From an uncultured Lentisphaeria bacterium (GTDB taxonomy: Bacteria; Verrucomicrobiota; Lentisphaeria; Victivallales; Victivallaceae), in NCBI GenBank assembly GCA_937888615.1, contig CALABZ010000133.1:1-64000 (forward strand): a stretch of 64,000 bases of DNA, read 5' to 3'. Below are positions 50,036-59,613 of this stretch, piece by piece. A model generated the notes under the pieces. That model was not told the origin of the DNA. It searched no databases and saw only the letters and a list, made by a program, of their open reading frames with translations. The first letter of the stretch is position 1. Each line of letters opens with the position of its first letter. A program made the translations under genes and the position numbers.

Positions 50036-53000
50036 ATGGGAGTCTTCAGGAAATTAGTCGGGCTGACAGCCTTGTTAATCGGTATTTCCATCCCGGCTTA
50101 TGCCCAGGAATCCCAGCCGGCGCCTTCATTCAAGCGCATATTTTTCATCAATACCCATTCTTTTACCGACCTGTGGTCCTCGAACATTCGCGCCGGCCTG
50201 AAGAATTATCTGAAAAGCCATGGGGTTAAAGCAAGGTATGAGGAATATGAACTGGCCGTCCGTTTTCAACCCGGCATGCACCCGCGGCAGGTTGATATCG
50301 AGGCGCTGCAGTCCAAAATCAGCACTACGCCTTATGATTTGATCGTGGTATCGGACAATCCGGCGGCGGATCTTTTCATCACTGGCAAACTCAAGGCGCC
50401 GCCGAATACTCCGCTGCTGGTTTCGGCTTATGCGGGAGCGTTGGGAGAGGAAATTCCCTCAAGTCTGAATATGACCGGAGTGAAGATGCCGGACAATCTG
50501 GTTGATAATATCCGTCTGACGCTGGCCCTGCGTCCGAACGCGGAGCGGATGGTGGTCATCACCGATCAGACCAGCGAACCGCGGTTCCGCTCCAAATTGC
50601 TCCGCAATGGCATCCCGGAGGAAAAGGTCGAGAAGCTTCAATATATCAGCGGCGGCCGTTATACGACTGATGAAATGCTCGGTGTGATTGAGTCGCTGCC
50701 GAAGGACTCCGTCGTGTTGTTCGCCTCGTGGCGTTCCTCCAAACAGGAGGACACGGAGGACTGCTACACGGTCCTGCCGCGGATCAAAGATTATTTTCCC
50801 GGACTGATCATCGGGAAACTGGAATGTTTCATGGAATTGGGCAGTGTCGGGGGAGTCATGGCTTCGGGGGTCAAGCAGGGCGAGGCAGCCGGAGGACTTG
50901 CCGTTCGACTCCTGAACGGCGAACGGGCCAGAGATATTGCCGCCGTCACTGCGGAATCCGTTTATATGCTCAATTATCCGGCGTTGATCAGTGCCGGAAT
51001 CAAAATGTCGGATGTGCCGCGACGCATTAAATTTCAGGCGGACGGAAGGTACCATGAGCTGGAACTGCTGAATTCGCCGCCCGGATTTCTTCAAAAACAT
51101 TTGGTGAATCTGATTTTTCTCTCCATTTTCCTGCTGTTCGTGCTGTTGTTCCTTTGTCTGAATATTCTCTTCAAAAGTGCGGTGCAGAACAAGGTCAATA
51201 CGATGATCGAAAACCTGCCGATGCGGGTTTTTGTGGTGAATCAATCGCTGGATGTGTTGTATTATTACGTGCCGGACTATCCGAAGGAAGAGGATATGAC
51301 ACTGCTGTTCCGGACCATGAACGAGTTTCCGAACGACATTCGGCAGCCTTTCATCAACGCGGTTCAGCAGGTATTCGCCACCGGGCGCAAAATCGAAATG
51401 GACTATAAGCTTCACGATCGCCTGCGGCACGCCAAATTTCTGGCATTGCCCCCTTCGAATCCATTTCGTCAGCCGGCGGTCATGTGGATTTCCAGCGACA
51501 TTACCGATCTTCACATGGTGCATCTGGAAACGTTCCGTCTGGCCGAACGCTTCCGGCTGGCCCTTGAGTCCATCAGCGACGGATTGATCACCACCGACAA
51601 CGAAGGTAATATTACGCTGATCAACCCCGTGGCCGCCAAGCTTACCGGTTATACCCAGGAAGAGGCGGAGGGGCTGCCGATCGACCAGGTTTACAAGGTG
51701 GTCAACTACCTAGACAACAGCAGGATGCCGTCCGCGCTGCGCAAGGCCCTGTTGACCGGTTCGGTGGTTAACCTGGCCAGCCATACCGACCTGATCGCCA
51801 AGGACGGTACGCGGCGTCATATTTCGGACAGTGCCGCCCCAATCCGCGATTCGGACGGCAAGCTTAACGGCGGCGTCCTGGTATTCCGCGACGTCACCGA
51901 CGAATACGAAAAGCTGGATCGGCTCCGTACCAACGAGATTTTCATGCGCAATGCCGCCCGTATCGGCAAATTCACTTATTTCAGGTGCAGTAAATCCGGC
52001 AAACTTCTTTATATTCTGGAAGATGAAAATCTCTGGCCGTATGAAAACAATATCATGATCCCGCCCGAAAACTGGCTGGTGCCGGCTGATGTGGCAAACT
52101 TCAAGCGGGAATGGCAAAAGGTTTTCAGCGACGACGTGCCGGTGGTCAATATGTCGTATTCGGTTGACCTGGGCGGTGAAAGGCGTTACTTCGAAATGCG
52201 GGTGGAAAAATCGGTGAATGAAATCAGCGACCTCCCCGAATATTGCGGCGTTATCCACGACGTCACCTACGCCCGCCAGAGCGAGTTTCGTTACCGGGAC
52301 AATATGGTCATGCTCGAAACCATCATGAACAACCTGCCCGGTTACGTTTTCGTGAAAAACATGGATAATGAACTTCGCTACATGGTCTGCAACAGCAAGT
52401 TCGAAGACATGCTGGGGCTTTCCAAAAAACAGATTATCGGCGCCCGCGACCAGGATATCTACCGGGGCGACGACTTGTCTCCGGCTCGTTCTCCACTTGC
52501 CGGACAGGAGATTCTGGACATGGACGGCGGGCTCGACACCGTCGAACGCATCCGCAATGCGACCGGCAAGGAATATATCGTCCGCACGGTCAAAAACGTC
52601 GTTACCCAGTCCGACGGTTCACGGCTGCTGCTGGGCATGGGCGTTGACATTTCGCGGCAATACGAACTGGAACAGAAACAGAAAAACGCCATCGCCGCCC
52701 TGAACAGCCACGTCGAAAGTGAACGCATTATCAACCAACTGCTCAGCCGGATCAGCATCGAGAATAATTTCGCGCTGATGATCGAAGAAATCCTGCGGAC
52801 CATCGGCGTTTACGCCGGGGCGGACCGTTCCTATGTCTTCCTGTATCAGGCCGACAGTCATCCCGGATTCTCCAACAATTACGAATGGCGGCGCGAGGGC
52901 GTGGACCGCGGGCTGGACAGTCTGACCGACGGCAGTATTTCCCGGCACGACAAATGGCACGACACGCTTCTCGCCCAGAGCGATATCATCATCACCGACA

Positions 53001-54769
53001 TGAGCAACCCGCCGCCGGGATTCGAAGACCAGGTGCATTCCCTCAAGCAGCAGGGAATCCGGTCGCTGATTATTTCGGGGATCTGGATGGATAACAAGCT
53101 GGCCGGTTTCCTCGGGCTTGATTTCGTGAACAAGTCCAAGACGTTCTCCGGCGGCGACATCCATACGCTTCACAGCGCGGTGAACCTTTTCCTGATCGCC
53201 TGCGAACGGCGGCGGCAGGCCGACCAGATTGAAGACAGCGTCTCGCTTCAGCGCCAGATCGTGGACAATGTCACGATCCCGTTGACCATCCTTGACCATG
53301 ACCATAACATCGTCACCGCCAACCCGAGTACCGCGCGTGAATACGGCGTACCTCTGAACCGGATCGCCGGCATGAAATATTACGAGGTTATTTACAAGCA
53401 CAAGGAACCGCCGCAATGGTGGCTTGAATCGGCATCGAAAGATACCACCGGAGTCACCACCACCGAGCAGGATATTAACGGGCGCAAACAGGTAATCACC
53501 GTGGTGCCGCTGTTTGACCGGCATGAAAAATTGAAATATTTCCTGATATCGGCGGTCGATATCACCGAGATTACCCGCCAGAAGCAGGAACTCCAGCGGG
53601 CAATGGAACTGGCGCAGGCCGCCGATCGCGCCAAGAGTTTCTTCCTGGCCACGGTCAGCCATGAACTGCGTACGCCGCTGAACGCGGTGATCGGCTTCAG
53701 CGAACTGCTTCAGCATGACGATATCGGGCACGACGAACAGCTCGAATATCTGCGCTCGATCAATTTCGCCGGCAACGCTCTGCTGAACCTGATCAACGAT
53801 GTGCTCGATCTGTCGCGGCTTGAGGCCGGTCAGATGAGTATGAGCACGGTCAAGACCGATGTTTCACAGCTTGTTCACGGCATCGTATCCGTATTCAAGC
53901 TGAAGGCGCAGGAGAAAAACATCTTCCTGAAAATGGACTGTTCGGGTATTCAGTATCCGCTTTATATCGACAATCTGCGGTTGCGGCAAATCATCCTGAA
54001 CCTGGTCGGCAACGCGGTCAAATTCACCTCGAACGGCGGTGTCACCATTCTCGGCAGTTTCGAGCCGGACAAAGACGGCAATACCGGTACGCTGAGGATT
54101 GACGTCAGCGACACCGGGATCGGGATTCTGCCGGAGAATGCGGAAAAGATTTTCGATCCGTTCGTACAGGAGGGATTTACCCGCGGGCACCATGTGTACG
54201 AAGGTTCCGGTCTGGGACTGGCTATTACACAGCGCATGGTCAACCAGATGGGCGGGGACATCAAGCTGGACACCGAGGCGGGGAAAGGCAGTACGTTTAC
54301 GGTGCGGCTGAAAAATATCAAATTCGAAGAAGAAAGCCTTTCCGAAGATATTCAACCCGAGCATCCGGTCTTTGTGAAACCCGAAACCGGCTATCGGGCG
54401 TTGATAGTGGATGACGTGCAATTGAACTTGAAGCTCCTGCAGGCGATGCTGCGCAAGCTCAATATCGAAGCGGTACCGACCAACTCCGGCAAGGGGGCGC
54501 TTGAGATTCTGGAAAAAGACAAGCGGTTCGATATGATCCTGACCGACTTATGGATGCCCGGCATGAGCGGCACGGCCCTGACCCGGATCATCAAAGACGA
54601 TCCCGCGACCCGAAACATTCCGGTGATTGCGATTACCGCGGATACGGAAATCATCCAGAACTCCAACAGTCTGGTCGACGGCACGATCCTGAAACCGATC
54701 ACTGTGGAAACCCTGTCCAAGACCATCCACGCCGTGATGTGCAAAAAGAGGGACGAACAGCCGGCATAA
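50036..54769 (+). CDS. Hybrid histidine kinase with periplasmic-binding-type sensor
   Basis: 1577 residues. A signal peptide (ending AYA) leads into an ABC-transporter-substrate-binding-like periplasmic domain, about residues 32-345. One membrane helix lies near 355-385. Cytoplasmic PAS-type domains follow near 385-500, 505-625, 640-750 and 755-890, a GAF domain near 900-1060 and a further PAS near 1075-1190. HisKA has VSHELRTPLNA (phospho-His about 1209). The HATPase domain has NLVGNAVKF near 1320 and DTGIGI near 1360. A C-terminal receiver has ILTDLWMPGMSG (Asp about 1502) and LKPIT. AGGAA precedes the ATG. It is upstream of the exopolysaccharide operon but has its own transcription unit. 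Confidence 0.9.
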   Translation: MGVFRKLVGLTALLIGISIPAYAQESQPAPSFKRIFFINTHSFTDLWSSNIRAGLKNYLKSHGVKARYEEYELAVRFQPGMHPRQVDIEALQSKISTTPYDLIVVSDNPAADLFITGKLKAPPNTPLLVSAYAGALGEEIPSSLNMTGVKMPDNLVDNIRLTLALRPNAERMVVITDQTSEPRFRSKLLRNGIPEEKVEKLQYISGGRYTTDEMLGVIESLPKDSVVLFASWRSSKQEDTEDCYTVLPRIKDYFPGLIIGKLECFMELGSVGGVMASGVKQGEAAGGLAVRLLNGERARDIAAVTAESVYMLNYPALISAGIKMSDVPRRIKFQADGRYHELELLNSPPGFLQKHLVNLIFLSIFLLFVLLFLCLNILFKSAVQNKVNTMIENLPMRVFVVNQSLDVLYYYVPDYPKEEDMTLLFRTMNEFPNDIRQPFINAVQQVFATGRKIEMDYKLHDRLRHAKFLALPPSNPFRQPAVMWISSDITDLHMVHLETFRLAERFRLALESISDGLITTDNEGNITLINPVAAKLTGYTQEEAEGLPIDQVYKVVNYLDNSRMPSALRKALLTGSVVNLASHTDLIAKDGTRRHISDSAAPIRDSDGKLNGGVLVFRDVTDEYEKLDRLRTNEIFMRNAARIGKFTYFRCSKSGKLLYILEDENLWPYENNIMIPPENWLVPADVANFKREWQKVFSDDVPVVNMSYSVDLGGERRYFEMRVEKSVNEISDLPEYCGVIHDVTYARQSEFRYRDNMVMLETIMNNLPGYVFVKNMDNELRYMVCNSKFEDMLGLSKKQIIGARDQDIYRGDDLSPARSPLAGQEILDMDGGLDTVERIRNATGKEYIVRTVKNVVTQSDGSRLLLGMGVDISRQYELEQKQKNAIAALNSHVESERIINQLLSRISIENNFALMIEEILRTIGVYAGADRSYVFLYQADSHPGFSNNYEWRREGVDRGLDSLTDGSISRHDKWHDTLLAQSDIIITDMSNPPPGFEDQVHSLKQQGIRSLIISGIWMDNKLAGFLGLDFVNKSKTFSGGDIHTLHSAVNLFLIACERRRQADQIEDSVSLQRQIVDNVTIPLTILDHDHNIVTANPSTAREYGVPLNRIAGMKYYEVIYKHKEPPQWWLESASKDTTGVTTTEQDINGRKQVITVVPLFDRHEKLKYFLISAVDITEITRQKQELQRAMELAQAADRAKSFFLATVSHELRTPLNAVIGFSELLQHDDIGHDEQLEYLRSINFAGNALLNLINDVLDLSRLEAGQMSMSTVKTDVSQLVHGIVSVFKLKAQEKNIFLKMDCSGIQYPLYIDNLRLRQIILNLVGNAVKFTSNGGVTILGSFEPDKDGNTGTLRIDVSDTGIGILPENAEKIFDPFVQEGFTRGHHVYEGSGLGLAITQRMVNQMGGDIKLDTEAGKGSTFTVRLKNIKFEEESLSEDIQPEHPVFVKPETGYRALIVDDVQLNLKLLQAMLRKLNIEAVPTNSGKGALEILEKDKRFDMILTDLWMPGMSGTALTRIIKDDPATRNIPVIAITADTEIIQNSNSLVDGTILKPITVETLSKTIHAVMCKKRDEQPA

Positions 54770-54915
54770 TAATACGTTTTCGGGCGTTTCCGGAGGGATG
54801 TTCCGAGGAGTGGAACGGGAACGGCAGGTTGAAAAATATAACTTGGGTTTTATACTTTTCCCCAAAATACCGGGGAAGGGAATTCCCTATGTTTGCAAAA
54901 AACTTATTTAGTTAT

Positions 54916-54944
54916 TTGGATTTTTAATAAAGTTGGTGTATATT
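54916..54944 (+). promoter_or_regulatory. Sigma-70-type promoter for the exopolysaccharide operon
   Basis: TTGGAT (54916-54921), a 17-base spacer and TATATT (54939-54944). The leader of about 75 bases ends in AGAGGAG, 9 bases before the STAS gene. A short CCCC/GGGG hairpin and the palindrome GGGAATTCCC lie upstream, between the kinase stop and this promoter. Confidence 0.65.
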
Positions 54945-55025
54945 ATTCAGTTGAAGGAACAAGGGTGGCAGCTTCAGGCTAAAGCTTAAACTGGTGTAAT
55001 AGATTCTCTAGAGGAGTGATCATAT

Positions 55026-55361
55026 ATGGAATTGGATTGTTATAACAAGGACGGCGTTTCAGTCATTGCAATCAGGGGACGCCTGTCTGCGGAAAACGTG
55101 GAGGAGCTGCGCTCGAAATTCCTTGATTTATTCACCAAACAGCGTAATTTTGTTTTTGACCTTGCCGAAATGGAAAATCTGGACTCCACCGGCCTGGGGG
55201 CGATCGTATTCTGCCTGAAAAGCTGTTCGGAATTTGACGGAGTGTTGAAACTGGCCCGCCTGAACCAGAAATCACGCCTCATTTTCGACATCACCAAAGC
55301 ATACCGCATTTTCGATATTTATGATGATCTGGACGAAGCGATAAAGGCGGCAAAACAATAA
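55026..55361 (+). CDS. STAS-domain anti-sigma-factor-antagonist-like protein
   Basis: 111 residues, a complete stand-alone STAS domain. It has IAIRGRLSAENVEELRSKF near residues 14-32 and MENLDSTGLGAIVFCLK near 54-70, where the Ser of LDSTGLG is the phosphorylation site of SpoIIAA-type proteins. In that family dephospho-protein binds an anti-sigma factor or kinase. It is the first gene of the exopolysaccharide operon, so it probably controls production post-translationally. No partner kinase of the RsbW type is in the window. Confidence 0.92.
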   Translation: MELDCYNKDGVSVIAIRGRLSAENVEELRSKFLDLFTKQRNFVFDLAEMENLDSTGLGAIVFCLKSCSEFDGVLKLARLNQKSRLIFDITKAYRIFDIYDDLDEAIKAAKQ

Positions 55362-55387
55362 CGATATTGGAATTCTGGATTTTATAC

Positions 55388-56128
55388 ATGGGCGAAACCA
55401 CCGATAAAAAGTCCCGGACTTCAAAGGAAGATCTTGAACTTATTGAGTTTCTAATGGGGCGCCGGCATGGCATGGAAGTGTCCCACGCGACCCTCAAGAT
55501 CAAGATATGGAATTTTACCATCAGAAGTACCTATGTTTTTAAGCGCGCTCTGGATGTTATCGGAAGCGTGCTTCTGTTGCTGTGCCTTTTGCCGGTGTTT
55601 ATCGTGACGGCGATCTGGCTGAAACTGGACTCGCCGGGACCGCTGATTTACCGGCAGGTACGGGTGGGGCTGAACGGCAAACACTTCAATTTCTATAAGT
55701 TCCGCTCCATGTATACCGATGCCGACGCCCGTTTGGAAGAGCTTGAGTCGCAGAATGAATCCGCCGACGGGGTGATCTTTAAAATGAAGAACGATCCCCG
55801 AATCACGCATTGCGGCCGTTTTATCCGCAAGTACAGCGTCGATGAACTGCCGCAGTTGATCAATGTGCTGCTTGGCGATATGAGTCTGGTTGGTCCCCGC
55901 CCGCCGATGCCGAAAGAAGTGGACCAGTATTCTCTTGACGATCGCAAGCGTCTTCAGATCCTGCCGGGCATTACCTGTCTGTGGCAGATATCGGGCAGGA
56001 GTGATATCCCGTTCAACAAACAGGTACAGCTCGACAAGGAATATATCAAGAGCCACAGCATTTGGAAAGATCTTCTGATTCTCATAAAAACAATTCCGGC
56101 CGTTCTGACCGGGCGGGGAGCTTATTGA
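55388..56128 (+). CDS. Undecaprenyl-phosphate sugar-1-phosphate transferase
   Basis: 246 residues from the ATG at 55388 (a TTG at 55367 is alternative). The bacterial sugar-transferase fold has one membrane segment near 55-80 (RALDVIGSVLLLL), then YRQVRVGLNGKHFNFYKFRSM, the DE-containing YSVDELPQLINVL near 158, LVGPRPPMP and PGITCLWQISGRSD, ending TGRGAY. It lacks the extra N-terminal helices of WbaP, so it is the short catalytic form. It loads the first sugar onto the lipid carrier for polymer assembly. Confidence 0.92.
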   Translation: MGETTDKKSRTSKEDLELIEFLMGRRHGMEVSHATLKIKIWNFTIRSTYVFKRALDVIGSVLLLLCLLPVFIVTAIWLKLDSPGPLIYRQVRVGLNGKHFNFYKFRSMYTDADARLEELESQNESADGVIFKMKNDPRITHCGRFIRKYSVDELPQLINVLLGDMSLVGPRPPMPKEVDQYSLDDRKRLQILPGITCLWQISGRSDIPFNKQVQLDKEYIKSHSIWKDLLILIKTIPAVLTGRGAY

Positions 56129-56131
56129 CCG

Positions 56132-57547
56132 ATGAAAGCGATCATATACTGCAAAGAACAAGGAATGGAATGGGTGCGCAGCTTTTTTCCCGGTTATTCC
56201 CCCTATATGCTTCCGGTCGGGAATAAGCCGCTGCTGGAATTCATCATTGACTTCTGCATCCTCGCCGGCATCCACGACATCCGCCTGATTTTCAATGTCG
56301 ATGAGCCCGAATGCGTGGGTTATTTCGAAGAGGGAACCCGATATGGGGTGAGAATCAGCTATTCGCATGTGTCCGATGGGACGGCATTCCGGGACATCAT
56401 CGCCCAGAACAAGACGTTTTGCGGCGAGAACGACATTTTTTACTTCCAGGGGTTTCGTTTCGTCGAATACGACAAGAACGAACCGTTCAAGCTGGCGGTC
56501 GGTGAAGACGAGGTGTTCGGCTGTCTGGACCGGGAGACCGGCGGTTATGTGGTGTTGGGAAAAAATCGCCTCGGTTCGATTCCGCCGGAGAACCGCGATA
56601 TTTCGCGGGGCGGGATTGAGATCCGGGAGTCCCGGATCTCGGGGCTGAAGGATTATTTCGACTGGAATATGCGGATGGTCTACGAACTCCGTTCGAATTA
56701 CAACCTGCCGGGCTACAGCGACTCCCAGGCGTTTATTGTTGGCCGCAATGTCCAGATTCCGAAGGATGCGGAGATTGCCACGCCGGTGATTTTCGGCAAT
56801 CTGGTTCAATTGGGGAACAGGGCCCGAATTGGTCCCGGGGTAATTATCGGGGATCATTCGCTGGTTGACAGCGACGTAGTCATTCACGACGCCATTGTAT
56901 TCGACAACTCCTATGTCGGGTGCAATCTGGAAATCATCAATAAAATCTGCTACCGCAACTATCTGATCGACCCGATCAATGAAATTAAAATCGATATCAT
57001 CGATGAATTGCTGATGACCGAAACCGTTAAAAACGGCATCTGGAAATGTCCGATTACCCAGCGTGTCATCGCGTTTCTCATGCTGCTTATCTATGCGGTG
57101 CCGTTTGCGATTCTCCGTCCGTTCCTGAAAATCAAGGCGGTGGAGCTGGACTGTTTCATGGATCAGCAGCACCGGCGGAAGCTGAAACTGCGGTTGTACA
57201 TCACTCCGCCGGAAGGATGGGCCTGTCGTTATTTCCTGAAACTGAGCCTCGACCGCTATCACCTGCTGCCGCTGGTCCTGAACAAGACACTGCGTCTGGT
57301 TGGCAGCTATATCCTTGAGGCGACCGAGGAAAACGCCGAATTGCTGAAGCAGTTTCCCGATTACGCCCCGGGGATATTTTGTTATTCCGAATATCTGGAG
57401 CATGGTCACAATCCCGACCAGCGCGCCATTGACGAGCAATACTACATGTACCACGCGAGTTTCTGGAGTAATTTCAAAATTCTGAAAGGCATTTTAATGC
57501 ACAACCTGTTGAAGCAGGACATCGACAAACAACCCTTGAGGTACTGA
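56132..57547 (+). CDS. Degenerate nucleotidyltransferase-like / left-handed beta-helix protein
   Basis: 471 residues. Residues 1-215 follow the layout of NDP-sugar pyrophosphorylases (MLPVGNKPLLEFIIDF matches the 'PV..KP..E' part). The catalytic G-x-G-T-R loop expected after the first strand is absent: MKAIIYCKEQGMEWV stands there. Residues of about 215-285 form hexapeptide repeats (VIFGNLVQLGNRARIGPGVIIGDHSLVDSDVVIHDAIV), a left-handed beta-helix. One or two hydrophobic spans come near 310-330, and the tail DEQYYMYHASFWSNFKILKG recalls the end of sugar transferases. It lies between the priming transferase and Wzz. Possibly a non-catalytic regulatory or acyl/sugar-binding protein. Confidence 0.65.
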   Translation: MKAIIYCKEQGMEWVRSFFPGYSPYMLPVGNKPLLEFIIDFCILAGIHDIRLIFNVDEPECVGYFEEGTRYGVRISYSHVSDGTAFRDIIAQNKTFCGENDIFYFQGFRFVEYDKNEPFKLAVGEDEVFGCLDRETGGYVVLGKNRLGSIPPENRDISRGGIEIRESRISGLKDYFDWNMRMVYELRSNYNLPGYSDSQAFIVGRNVQIPKDAEIATPVIFGNLVQLGNRARIGPGVIIGDHSLVDSDVVIHDAIVFDNSYVGCNLEIINKICYRNYLIDPINEIKIDIIDELLMTETVKNGIWKCPITQRVIAFLMLLIYAVPFAILRPFLKIKAVELDCFMDQQHRRKLKLRLYITPPEGWACRYFLKLSLDRYHLLPLVLNKTLRLVGSYILEATEENAELLKQFPDYAPGIFCYSEYLEHGHNPDQRAIDEQYYMYHASFWSNFKILKGILMHNLLKQDIDKQPLRY

Positions 57548-57549
57548 TT

Positions 57550-59613
57550 ATGCAATGGAATAAAAATAGAATGCCTCAGGAACTTCCCGATGAAAGCAAA
57601 ACAGAAATTGAGAATCATCAGGAACGAAGTGAACTGATTCTCCTGACCAACCTGCTCCAGCGCGATATCCGCTGTTGGTTTGTCGCGATATACAAAGGAT
57701 GGATTTTCTATGCGGTGCTGCCGCTGCTTTTCTGCATAGCCTTTTTCCTGTTTCGTTATCTGACGGCGCCCAAACTCTACTCCAGCAGTTGCGGCCTGAT
57801 CCGCCAGGAGCTCACCGATCTTCGGAACAGCGGCCTGCCTCCGGGTTATTCCAATATCCAGCGCCAGGTTATTTTGAACATGATGGACGGGCGGTCGGTT
57901 TTGGAACAGACGGTCCTGCGCCTGAATCTGCCGTATTCCTATCGGAGCTTGTTCAGCAGGATTTCGGTGGCGCTGACCGCGCGGAATTCCAATTATTTCA
58001 TTATTTCCGCCATTGACAATGATCCCGAAATGTCCGCCAAAATCGCCAACACCATGGCGGAAGCCTTTATCGAAGACTATAAGAAATTGATCCGTTCAAA
58101 CCTGGAACGGATGTATGAGAACCGTATCCGCAACCAGGCCGGACTTGAAAAGGAGATTTCCGCCATTCAGCAGCGGCTGAAAAGCATGTACAAAGAATGC
58201 GAGCTGAACAGTATTGACCGGGAAGAGGCCAACAACAATCAACGGATTATGTTGACCGAGGACCGGATTTCCCAGGCCAACACCCAGATCGCCGCTTTCA
58301 AGGAACGGCTTAACGAATTGGAAATCCGGCTGCCGGATGTTCCGGAATCCATTATTACCTACAGCGAAAGCAACGCCAAAAACGATCAGCAGTTGATTCA
58401 GGCCAGGCAGAAACTTTCGGAGATGCTGGAACGGTATACCGAAGAGAACCCGCGAATCATCAACCAGCGCAGTCTGGTGGCAAAACTGGAAGCTGAATAT
58501 CGGGCTCGTGAAGGCGTTGACGAGACGCCGTCAAAGGTGGTCACCGGTCTCAACCCGGAATATATCCAGATCAAGCGCGACATCAACAAGCTGAGCTCCG
58601 AAATCGTCTCCAGCCAGAGCGAGATAAAGGAATTTACGGAAAGACTCGTGGAGTTCCGTACAAGGAGAGAACTTCTCACTCGTCTCGGTCCCGATTTGCG
58701 GGCATTGGAAAGCGAATTGCGCCAGAAAAAGAACATGCTGGATGTCGAAAACGTTCTCATCAAAGAATTGGAATTGTTTCTGGAACGTTCCTTTTCCGAC
58801 ATTTCAATCCAGGAGCCGGCGCGTGCTCCGAACGGTCCGCTGCCCCGCAGACTGAGTCTGTTCGGGGTGCTTGGATTCCTGTTCGGCATTTTCCTGGCCA
58901 CCACGATTGTCCTGATTCGGGAACTGCTGAACCTGACTACCCGTTCCGAAACCGACATGGTCAAGGCGCTTCATCTTCCGCCGCTTGCCACCCTTCCGGT
59001 GCTTGAGCATAAATATCGTGCCGATTTTTATGGTGCGCTTCAGCTCACAGTGACTCATGTGGACGATATTCTTCAAGGTGAACATTCCCGCAAGCCGGCA
59101 TTTGCGGTCATAGCCCCTTATTACAGTGCCGATATCAATACCGAGCTTTTCGATGATCTTTACGAATCCATCGCCATCCGCAAGGATTGGAGCTACACCG
59201 TGATCCGGAGCGCCCCGGACAATGAAGACACCACGATCATTCCCTACCTGATCAACGACTACCTTTATCAATTGTCCCAAGAGTGCCCGAAGCCGAATAA
59301 GAAAAAAACGCTGTATTTCAAACTGGATGATTTGTCGTTTATCTCGCCGCCCGGCGCCAAAGACGTCGAAAAACTGCTGTCCGCCCTGCAATGCGACATT
59401 GTGTTCTGGGAACTTTTCGATTTTGAGTTGCACCGGCAACTGTTTGTTGAAATTACCAAAACAGCCAATTTTACGATCATCCCGATGCGCTATGAGAAGA
59501 CATCCAAGACGAAAGTATTCCGAATGCTCAGGCAATTCCGTACGTCGGGTGTGGAAAATGTTTTCGGCTTACTTTTTGATATTTCAATTAAATTTTATCG
59601 CAGGTCATTATGA
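57550..59613 (+). CDS. Wzz/GumC-type polysaccharide chain-length protein with degenerate kinase-like tail
   Basis: 687 residues. A first membrane helix lies near 55-73 and a second near 437-457 (LFGVLGFLFGIFLATTIVLI); the ~360 residues between them are periplasmic and rich in coiled coil. RAPNGPLPRRLSLFG before helix 2 is the Wzz proline-rich signature. The cytoplasmic tail (about 460-687) has the order of a BY-kinase domain (KPAFAVIAPYYSADINTELF), but the Walker A GxxxxGKS is missing and no Tyr-rich C-terminus is present. Controls polymer length with Wzy and Wza. GAGG precedes the ATG. Confidence 0.85.
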   Translation: MQWNKNRMPQELPDESKTEIENHQERSELILLTNLLQRDIRCWFVAIYKGWIFYAVLPLLFCIAFFLFRYLTAPKLYSSSCGLIRQELTDLRNSGLPPGYSNIQRQVILNMMDGRSVLEQTVLRLNLPYSYRSLFSRISVALTARNSNYFIISAIDNDPEMSAKIANTMAEAFIEDYKKLIRSNLERMYENRIRNQAGLEKEISAIQQRLKSMYKECELNSIDREEANNNQRIMLTEDRISQANTQIAAFKERLNELEIRLPDVPESIITYSESNAKNDQQLIQARQKLSEMLERYTEENPRIINQRSLVAKLEAEYRAREGVDETPSKVVTGLNPEYIQIKRDINKLSSEIVSSQSEIKEFTERLVEFRTRRELLTRLGPDLRALESELRQKKNMLDVENVLIKELELFLERSFSDISIQEPARAPNGPLPRRLSLFGVLGFLFGIFLATTIVLIRELLNLTTRSETDMVKALHLPPLATLPVLEHKYRADFYGALQLTVTHVDDILQGEHSRKPAFAVIAPYYSADINTELFDDLYESIAIRKDWSYTVIRSAPDNEDTTIIPYLINDYLYQLSQECPKPNKKKTLYFKLDDLSFISPPGAKDVEKLLSALQCDIVFWELFDFELHRQLFVEITKTANFTIIPMRYEKTSKTKVFRMLRQFRTSGVENVFGLLFDISIKFYRRSL

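Noticed and set aside
55451..57454. 667-codon minus-strand frame opposite the sugar transferase and beta-helix gene
   Set aside because: Antisense to two genes with recognisable domains and no supporting start site.
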